This document shows positions 6,576 to 11,627 of a stretch of 11,627 nt of DNA, in pieces. The stretch is from Bacteroidota bacterium (GTDB lineage: Bacteria; Bacteroidota; Bacteroidia; B-17B0; Aurantibacillaceae): positions 1 through 11,627 of the forward strand of contig CANJJP010000017.1 of assembly GCA_947474485.1 (NCBI GenBank), in the 5' to 3' direction. The notes beneath the pieces were generated by a model. The model worked only from the letters and a program-made list of their open reading frames with translations, did no database searches and had not been told where the DNA came from. A program made the position numbers and the translations under genes. Position 1 is the first letter of the stretch. Each line of letters begins with the position of its first letter.

Positions 6576-8582
6576 TTAATAACTGTTTCTGTGGGGGATA
6601 CAATTTTTCTTTAATTTCCCTGAATTCGTGTACTTTTTTGTATAAATATCAAGATATTTTTCCCTCGATAAAAGGAATTTAAAAAAATTAATATTTCTGT
6701 ATTTACATGTCTCATAAACGCTTAATAAGATTAAATAGTTTTTTATCCCTTCTTGTGTGAAAATACCATTCACCCCACGTCTGTATGAAGCAAAATGCTT
6801 AAAGGCGTGTTCCGCATTATTATTATTCCAGGGAACTCCATCATGTTCTAAAAATAAAAACAAGTTATTTTTAAATCTGATAAACCTGTTGTAGAATTTT
6901 TTTGCTTCATCTGATTTGAAAGAACTCTGCTCCAAAAATTCGTAAAATTGGTTAACACTTTTCTGATGCGTGAGTAAATAATACTTTTTTAGCCCATGTT
7001 TTTTCGTAGTATCCACAATATTTTTAAGAAGAACTGAAAATTTTTTGGCGATTTGCTTCAATTCTAAATTTAATTGATGTTTAAATAACGTATCATTAAT
7101 ATCACGAATTAAATGTACCAAGCATTTTTGTTGCTTGCAATCAAGACCCTCGTATCCTTTATAAAAGTCGCTAATCAAAACACCCTTAAATTCGTTGATT
7201 AATTTTTTTATAAAATCCGACTTTCTTGTTTCGGTATAAATAAAGGCAACATCAGTCATATTTGTAAAAACCCAAATGTAACCCGGTAGTCCCTGAACTC
7301 TAACCTTAGTTTCATCAACATGAATAATGTTCCAGTTTTTTATATTTGAAACTAATCGATTATATTCTTTTTTATAATACGCTGCGCCTAAAATTTTGAA
7401 TCGATATATACTTCCTCCTCCCACACTACCAATAGAAATCTGAAATGTATCCGCTAAAGTTTTTTCTATTTTTTCAAAACTAATGCCATTTACTAAATTC
7501 TGATACACCACCCAACTTATTAGATTGTGACCATATTTAATACCAATGTTTTTATATTTATTAGGGAAGTATGATTTTAAACAATCTCTGCATTGATGCC
7601 AATTCGAATTATATTTGGTAACCCATTTTTTTACACCACCCCTGAAAAATTTAATATCTACTACAATTTTTGATTCAACCCTTGTTGCAACCCTAATATT
7701 TCTTCGATTGCAGTTTGGACAAATTAAAGTTCTGCCTATGTTCACTTCAGTGTTTGGTTTTTTATTAAATTTTTTTCGTCTTTCCGTATTTGATTTTGAT
7801 TTTCTTAATGTTTTATCAGTTTTTAAATAAATTTTGCTCCTTTGATAATCAAAATATGAGCATTTGTTTATGTAATCAAAATTTTCGATTATAAAATTGG
7901 GATCATCAAATTTATACCCTCCAAATCTATCCCGAATTTGGCTGTCAAAATTCTCTGTAACTTCAACTGAAGGAAATTGTTCTGTTAAGCTATCAGAAGA
8001 AGATGAAACCAATTGAAGAAAATCTATCAGTTTTTTTAATGCATAACAATCATCAATGTTATATTGTATCAATTTTTCTTTAATAAAAACATCACTATTC
8101 ATCTCCCATTCATGTCTCAACAAGATACTTTCTAACCCTGTTAGATTTTCATCAGTCCATTTGAACCCTAAGTATTTTGCAATGTCTTTTAAGCCATTAC
8201 TATATGTGGGAAAATAGATTGATGGATAAACGTAAGAAATAATATTCACACTATTATTAAACACCCTTTTTATTGTTCCATTTTCCGGAACAATATTAGC
8301 AAGCAATTTGAAAAATTTTACTTCGTAGCTGCCGTAATGATATATGGTAATATTTTTGTATAATCTAATTTTGTCAATGAATTCGTTTTGGAGCTTTGCG
8401 TTCGGCGGGCTTTGAAACACTATGCTCTCTACCCGCACAATGTTTATTAGTTGCCGAAATACTGTACTCTTTTTTTGCTTACATGAAAATACAACTTTCT
8501 GCGTAGCAGGCAAAATTGTAAGCAAAAAACTTATATGTCCGCCCGCTGACGCAAAGGTGCTGTTACCTGATGCCAGCCGCAT
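6576..8582 (-). CDS. 5'-truncated nuclease-transposase fusion (TM0106/RNase_H_2-like + IS66-like)
   Basis: The open frame has 668 codons, but residues 1 to about 65 are a translation of repeat E, so the real beginning of the gene is lost and the ATG at 8582 is accidental. Native sequence starts near NEFIDKI (residue 66). Residues about 66-190 (HYGSYE at 82-87, PTYSNGLKDIAKYLGF near 125-140, YNIDDCYAL at 174-182) resemble the C-terminal part of the RNase H-like exonuclease fold of TM0106/YprB proteins; the first acidic motif of that fold is missing. A zinc finger follows (C288, C291, C331, C334), then an IS66-like DDE domain with HVDETKV (D423), ISDFYKGYEG (D472) and NNNNAEHAFKHF (E591), all intact to the TAA. 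Whether it is made is doubtful: no promoter or sensible start is visible, so it is best viewed as a gene remnant. The stop is 115 bases from the antitoxin start, and I could not find IS ends. Confidence 0.82.
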   Translation of the reverse strand: MRLASGNSTFASAGGHISFLLTILPATQKVVFSCKQKKSTVFRQLINIVRVESIVFQSPPNAKLQNEFIDKIRLYKNITIYHYGSYEVKFFKLLANIVPENGTIKRVFNNSVNIISYVYPSIYFPTYSNGLKDIAKYLGFKWTDENLTGLESILLRHEWEMNSDVFIKEKLIQYNIDDCYALKKLIDFLQLVSSSSDSLTEQFPSVEVTENFDSQIRDRFGGYKFDDPNFIIENFDYINKCSYFDYQRSKIYLKTDKTLRKSKSNTERRKKFNKKPNTEVNIGRTLICPNCNRRNIRVATRVESKIVVDIKFFRGGVKKWVTKYNSNWHQCRDCLKSYFPNKYKNIGIKYGHNLISWVVYQNLVNGISFEKIEKTLADTFQISIGSVGGGSIYRFKILGAAYYKKEYNRLVSNIKNWNIIHVDETKVRVQGLPGYIWVFTNMTDVAFIYTETRKSDFIKKLINEFKGVLISDFYKGYEGLDCKQQKCLVHLIRDINDTLFKHQLNLELKQIAKKFSVLLKNIVDTTKKHGLKKYYLLTHQKSVNQFYEFLEQSSFKSDEAKKFYNRFIRFKNNLFLFLEHDGVPWNNNNAEHAFKHFASYRRGVNGIFTQEGIKNYLILLSVYETCKYRNINFFKFLLSREKYLDIYTKKYTNSGKLKKNCIPHRNSY
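8384..8574. repeat. Structured intergenic repeat, copy E (left end missing)
   Basis: The first 90 bases match copy D with one difference. Stems: GCTTTGCGTTCGGCGGGC (8393-8410) with GCCCGCTGACGCAAAG (8541-8556), a long imperfect pair; TTTTTTGCTTACA (8471-8483) with TGTAAGCAAAAAA (8517-8529), perfect over 13 bases; and CTGC-GTA-GCAG (8499-8509). Compared with copy D, the C-G pair of the middle stem has become T-A. The right end is GTTACCTGATGCC (8562-8574). The left terminal TAAC arm is absent: at 8383/8384 the repeat runs straight into nuclease-transposase coding sequence. Confidence 0.85.
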
Positions 8583-8693
8583 CTAGTGAGAAAAGTACCT
8601 ATACAACACAATGTTTCTAATTACGAAACCATATGTCTGACAGAAACCGAATGCCACCCAAAGCAATTTGTGAAAATTGCCGGAGCGGGGGAG

Positions 8694-8767
8694 AACTTGA
8701 CAAGCTTTTTTGCAAAATTAGGATTGTGCGGCTGATTTTTGCGTTTTGCAAATGGGCTTGGCAAGTT
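8694..8767. repeat. Nested hairpin after the TPR phosphatase gene (hairpin G)
   Basis: AACTTGACAAGC (8694-8705) pairs with GCTTGGCAAGTT (8756-8767), 11 of 12 positions, and inside it TTTGCAAAA (8709-8717) pairs with TTTTGCAAA (8744-8752). The two stems are separated by a 3x3 internal loop. The design (arm ending AGC, short T-rich mismatch, A/T-rich arm; then AAAT, GG, GCT on return) resembles hairpins F and H. The stretch 8593-8786 has no gene that I can support. Confidence 0.6.
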
Positions 8768-8786
8768 GTGGGGAGACAAAAATCTG

Positions 8787-8870
8787 AAACGCTGTCAGAG
8801 TTCCCTAAAGCCCTGCGGTAGTTTTCTAAATCACTGTGCTAGTTCCCTAAAACGCTGTCAGAGTTTTCTA
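8787..8870. repeat. Four 21-bp tandem repeats ending in the phosphatase stop codon
   Basis: Units are 8787-8807, 8808-8828, 8829-8849 and 8850-8870. Each ends in CTA on the plus strand and contains CTG near position 6-8 and AGTT near position 13-16; the first and fourth differ only at two positions. Read on the minus strand each unit begins with TAG, and 8870-8868 is the actual stop of the phosphatase gene. Since 21 is a multiple of three, the gene has a series of four in-frame TAG codons 21 bases apart. Confidence 0.85.
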
Positions 8871-11117
8871 AATTCTAATTCCTATTATAGTAATATCATC
8901 AACCTGCTCCGTATTTCCCTTCCATTCTTTTAAGACATTTTGTAATATTCCCTGCTGTTGATCAATCGGATTATTGGATATAGAAAGTAGTAACTCTTTT
9001 AGCTTTTTATACATGAATTTCTTGCCTTTTGGACCACCAAATTGGTCTGGAAAACCATCAGTTAAAGTATAAATCATATCACCTTTTTTAATGTCCACCT
9101 CGTGTTGTGTAAATGAAACAGAATCTCTATCATGTTTACCAACAGGTATTTTATCTGGTTGTAATTCAATAATATTATTTTCTCTAATTATCCATATTGG
9201 ATTATTAGCAGCTGCATATACTAATTTAGTTTTGTTACTATTAAAACTAATTAAACTGCAGTCCATTCCATCCTTACCGCCTTCTTCACTTCCGTCTTTT
9301 TTTAAACGCTCAATAATGGTTTGACGTGTATGGTTCAGTATTTTTGCAGGGTCAATAATACTTAACTCCACCGCTTTTTCTAATGAAGATGTATTTAATA
9401 AACTCATAATAGCGCCAGGAACACCATGACCAGTGCTATCTGCTGTTACTAAAGCAAAGTTGCCATTTTGTAAAGTGTGAGCCCAATAAAAGTCACCACT
9501 TACTACATCTTTCGGCTGGAACAATACAAAGTAATCTCTTAAATTCTCATCCAATTGTTCTCTAGTCGCTAAAAAGCTACGTTGAATGCGCTCAGCGTAA
9601 TTGATACTATCTGTTATTTCTCGATGTTTTCCTTCAACTAGATGTTTTTGATTTTCAATTATAGTTTTTTGCTTTTGAGTCAATCGAAATCTGTTATAAA
9701 GAAAAAAAGAAAATAGAAGTACGATAAAAAAAACAATAATTACTGACCAAATGATTATTTTTTGTTTTTGATTTTCTTTTTTTGCAATAACTCGTTCTTT
9801 GTCTTGTATTTCTTTTAATACTGCTTCTTTTTTATCGTATTCGTTTTTAAATTGATTTTTTATACTTGCTTTACGAGTTTCCTCATTATAACTGCTATCA
9901 TGCATTTGAATATATAATTCATACATAGGAAGAGCTTCATTACCTTTGTGTTGTTTCTTATATATTCTGTAGAGTAAATTTGCAGATGTTCCAATTTGAC
10001 CAGGATAACCTAGTTCCTTGCTAAGCCGAAAAGATTTTAAAGCACATTCCAATGCTTTATTTAAATTATTTTGATATAAGTAAATTTCTGAAATTTTAGC
10101 AAGAGATTTTGATTCCGATGCTTGATCTTCAATTTCTTCGCTAATTTTTAAGCCATTTTCAAAGAATTGTAAGGCATCTGTCATTTTATTTTTTTTGAAA
10201 TAAATGTCCCCAAGTTGGATGTAAAAAAAAGCAATTGCATACCTATCCTTAAGTTCTTCACTCATTTTTAAACCTTTTTCATATAGTTCTAATGCTTTTT
10301 CGTAACGACCTTGAGAAAAATAAATTGCACCAATATTACTGAGAGTAGGTGGTAAACCGTCTTTATATTCAGCTTCTTTATTTAATTGTAAACTTCTTAG
10401 AAAATACTCTAACGCCTTTGATGTGTCACCTTGATTTTTGTAAATGCCTCCAATATAATTTAATGAAAATGCAATTAGAACTTTATCGCCTATTTCTTCT
10501 CTTATTTTTAATGATTTATTGAAATACTCCAAGGCCTTTGAAATATTTCCTTGATTTTCATAAATATTACCAAAACTCGCATAAACACTGGCTATACCTT
10601 CCTTATCTTTTAAACTTTCGTATATTTTCAAACTTTTAGAGTAGTATTTTAATGCCTTGGGGAAATTCTCATTAATATAATTAGCAGCAAGGTTATGAAG
10701 GGTTTGAGCAATTTCTCTTTTATCACCTATTTCTTCGCTAACTTTTAAAGCTTTTTCGTAAAATTCAAGTCTTTTAGATTTATTAGACAAATTACTATAG
10801 TAATTTACAAAGTTATAAAAGACTGTTCTAAGTTGTTTTAAATAAAAATTATGTAATGGTTTATCAATTTTAGATGTTTTTATTTTTTGTTCTACAAAAG
10901 ATTGAAGTTTAATATTATTAACTAGAAATAGTTCTTCATTAGGTTCAGCTGAAACTATTAAACTCAATATGTTACAACGCGTTGTGTCAACTTTCGTATT
11001 CATTAAGACTATTTTTAACGAGTCGACCGTATTCTGTTGCCCATTAATTTTAATGCTGAAAACAAGAATACTTAAAAGCAGTACTATTTTATTTACAAAG
11101 TATGGGCATTTTTTCAT
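8868..11117 (-). CDS. TPR-repeat, membrane-anchored SpoIIE-family phosphatase
   Basis: A 749-residue protein. An N-terminal signal peptide (about 1-26, hydrophobic VLLLSILVFSI, ending near NGQ) exports the sensor part. From about 110 to 400 there are about seven TPR units at a 40-residue period, each with an ALEYF/ALELY-type core, forming a helical scaffold for protein or peptide binding. A charged coiled coil (about 410-452) leads to one membrane helix (about 454-476), a short linker with SINYAERIQ (504-512), and a cytoplasmic PP2C/SpoIIE domain. The catalytic residues are in place: GDFYW (D542), TADSTGHG (D560), KDGMD (D616, D619), LTDGFPDQFGG (D687), EQVDD (D740, D741). It is a more distant relative of the two phosphatases to the left. 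The ATG at 11117 is chosen because it directly precedes the signal peptide. Its TAG stop lies in a 21-bp tandem repeat. Only a weak promoter-like TAGCTTTA (11145-11138) is visible upstream. Confidence 0.93.
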   Translation of the reverse strand: MKKCPYFVNKIVLLLSILVFSIKINGQQNTVDSLKIVLMNTKVDTTRCNILSLIVSAEPNEELFLVNNIKLQSFVEQKIKTSKIDKPLHNFYLKQLRTVFYNFVNYYSNLSNKSKRLEFYEKALKVSEEIGDKREIAQTLHNLAANYINENFPKALKYYSKSLKIYESLKDKEGIASVYASFGNIYENQGNISKALEYFNKSLKIREEIGDKVLIAFSLNYIGGIYKNQGDTSKALEYFLRSLQLNKEAEYKDGLPPTLSNIGAIYFSQGRYEKALELYEKGLKMSEELKDRYAIAFFYIQLGDIYFKKNKMTDALQFFENGLKISEEIEDQASESKSLAKISEIYLYQNNLNKALECALKSFRLSKELGYPGQIGTSANLLYRIYKKQHKGNEALPMYELYIQMHDSSYNEETRKASIKNQFKNEYDKKEAVLKEIQDKERVIAKKENQKQKIIIWSVIIVFFIVLLFSFFLYNRFRLTQKQKTIIENQKHLVEGKHREITDSINYAERIQRSFLATREQLDENLRDYFVLFQPKDVVSGDFYWAHTLQNGNFALVTADSTGHGVPGAIMSLLNTSSLEKAVELSIIDPAKILNHTRQTIIERLKKDGSEEGGKDGMDCSLISFNSNKTKLVYAAANNPIWIIRENNIIELQPDKIPVGKHDRDSVSFTQHEVDIKKGDMIYTLTDGFPDQFGGPKGKKFMYKKLKELLLSISNNPIDQQQGILQNVLKEWKGNTEQVDDITIIGIRI

Positions 11118-11287
11118 ATTAATTACTTTAAATTTATTAAAGCTACAATATTTTTATATAGTTTAGTAATATACATAACTCATTATTTTAACAAAATACC
11201 ATACGCCTGTGGCTTATGCGCCTTTGACTGAACGGATGTGAGATGCGCAAAACTGTGCTGAAAGCACACCTTATTGTGTGGGTAGGT

Positions 11288-11341
11288 AATTTAGCTTATT
11301 TGGTTTTTGCCTGCCTTTTGCAAAAACAAATGGGCTAAATT
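11288..11341. repeat. Nested hairpin H
   Basis: AATTTAGC (11288-11295) pairs with GCTAAATT (11334-11341). After a TT/GG internal loop, ATTT (11298-11301) pairs with AAAT (11328-11331), then a single unpaired G (11302), then GTTTTTGC (11303-11310) pairs with GCAAAAAC (11320-11327) around a 9-base loop. The internal mismatch and bulge sit in the same place as in hairpins F and G. Confidence 0.6.
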
Positions 11342-11485
11342 TTGGGATAGACAAAACGGCTTTGTCAAGCCGATTAAACAGTTCTACTTTCACACAGGAC
11401 TACCGAGTTTATTGGGGTCTAAACGTGAAGTTTTGTGTCTAAAGTTACAGTTTGATTTTTCAGTCGGCTGTTTGCAGGTAACGGT

Positions 11486-11509
11486 TGGCGGCTAAACGCC
11501 AGTTTTTTT
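11486..11509 (+). terminator. Possible intrinsic terminator
   Basis: TGGCG (11486-11490), loop GCTAAA, CGCCA (11497-11501), then G and seven T (11503-11509). The shape fits a rho-independent terminator on the plus strand, but no plus-strand gene ends here, so it may serve transcription from outside the window or be accidental. Confidence 0.4.
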
Positions 11510-11573
11510 ATTTTCGTTTCCGAATGTTTGTTTATTGATACCTAAATTACTAAAAAATTGAAACAAACAGGAC

Positions 11574-11612
11574 CTGCCCAGTGAAAATATAATTCATTCC
11601 ATATCTGGGCAG
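11574..11612. repeat. Inverted repeat near the window edge
   Basis: CTGCCCAG (11574-11581) and CTGGGCAG (11605-11612) are perfect inverted arms with a 23-base A/T-rich spacer. This could be an operator or the foot of a hairpin. No adjacent gene can be seen on either strand within the window. Confidence 0.5.
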
Positions 11613-11627
11613 TTGGAACTAACGAGA

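Larger units (their letters stand above)
11118..11627. other. Hairpin-rich non-coding stretch
   Basis: No gene is supported here; the only frame of note, 62 codons on the plus strand at 11307-11495, runs through two inverted repeats and a terminator stem and has no recognisable features. Besides the hairpins listed separately, it contains TGTGCT-GAA-AGCACA (11254-11268), CGGCTT-TGTC-AAGCCG (11357-11372) and TGTTTGTTT (11525-11533) with AAACAAACA (11561-11569). The last bases, GGAACTAACG (11614-11623), carry a TAACG like the left ends of the A-D repeats and could begin another copy. Confidence 0.5.

Noticed and set aside
23..8574. Calling the repeats true integron attC sites
   Set aside because: The terminal motifs (GTTAGCG, GTTAGCT, GTTATAG, GTTACCT) mostly miss the GTTRRRY core, the elements are longer than most attC sites, and no integrase is visible; kept only as a hypothesis.
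8787..8870. Tandem repeats as a CRISPR array
   Set aside because: Units are 21 bp and directly abutting with no spacers, and no cas gene is present.
8633..8933. Plus-strand frames downstream of the TPR phosphatase
   Set aside because: They translate hairpin G and the 21-bp tandem repeats and run into the antisense of the phosphatase gene.

Overview
The window is AT-rich DNA that looks like Bacteroidota. It carries three SpoIIE/PP2C phosphatases with C-termini of the type common in that phylum, promoter boxes of the Bacteroidota form (TTTG, about 19 bases, TAnnTTTG), and start codons without Shine-Dalgarno sequences. Every convincing gene is on the minus strand, so the window is best read from right to left. 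I see no rRNA, tRNA, CRISPR array or recombinase gene.

Layout in the reading direction (11627 to 1). 11118-11627 is non-coding and full of small hairpins. 8868-11117 encodes a secreted-start, TPR-rich, membrane-anchored SpoIIE phosphatase. Its TAG stop sits in a 21-bp tandem repeat (8787-8870), followed by a nested hairpin (8694-8767) and a long structured repeat E (8384-8574). 6576-8582 is a nuclease-transposase fusion (TM0106/RNase_H_2-type fold plus IS66-like DDE domain). Its true 5' part is missing, and the first ~65 codons of the open frame are repeat E. 5861-6460 and 4855-5856 are a two-gene AbiE-type toxin-antitoxin operon with an inverted-repeat operator over its predicted promoter. 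4112-4854 is non-coding: a hairpin (4780-4845), repeat D (4525-4732), a short spacer, and repeat C (4125-4333). 1856-4111 and 225-1613 are two further SpoIIE phosphatases that share nearly the same catalytic half but have unrelated N-termini. Each is followed by a copy of the repeat (B 1654-1846, A 23-215).

The notable feature is the repeat family A-E: about 190-210 bp, imperfect inverted ends (TAAC...GTTA cores), conserved nested stems whose sequence changes with compensation, and conserved islands such as GGGCTTTGAAAC and CCGAAAT. Copies lie within about 10 bases downstream of stop codons and 17-42 bases upstream of the next start. The array therefore reads as gene-repeat-gene-repeat, much like integron cassettes with attC sites, although the terminal motifs do not fit the canonical attC core and no integrase is in view. 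At least two copies (A and C) also carry a full Bacteroidota promoter pointing at the next gene, so the repeats may supply both mobility and expression.

Functionally, the three phosphatases probably act as output modules of partner-switching-type signalling with three different sensory inputs (six-helix membrane domain, periplasmic beta-rich domain, TPR array). The AbiE pair is a defence or stabilisation module. The broken transposase marks the region as a site of repeated insertion.
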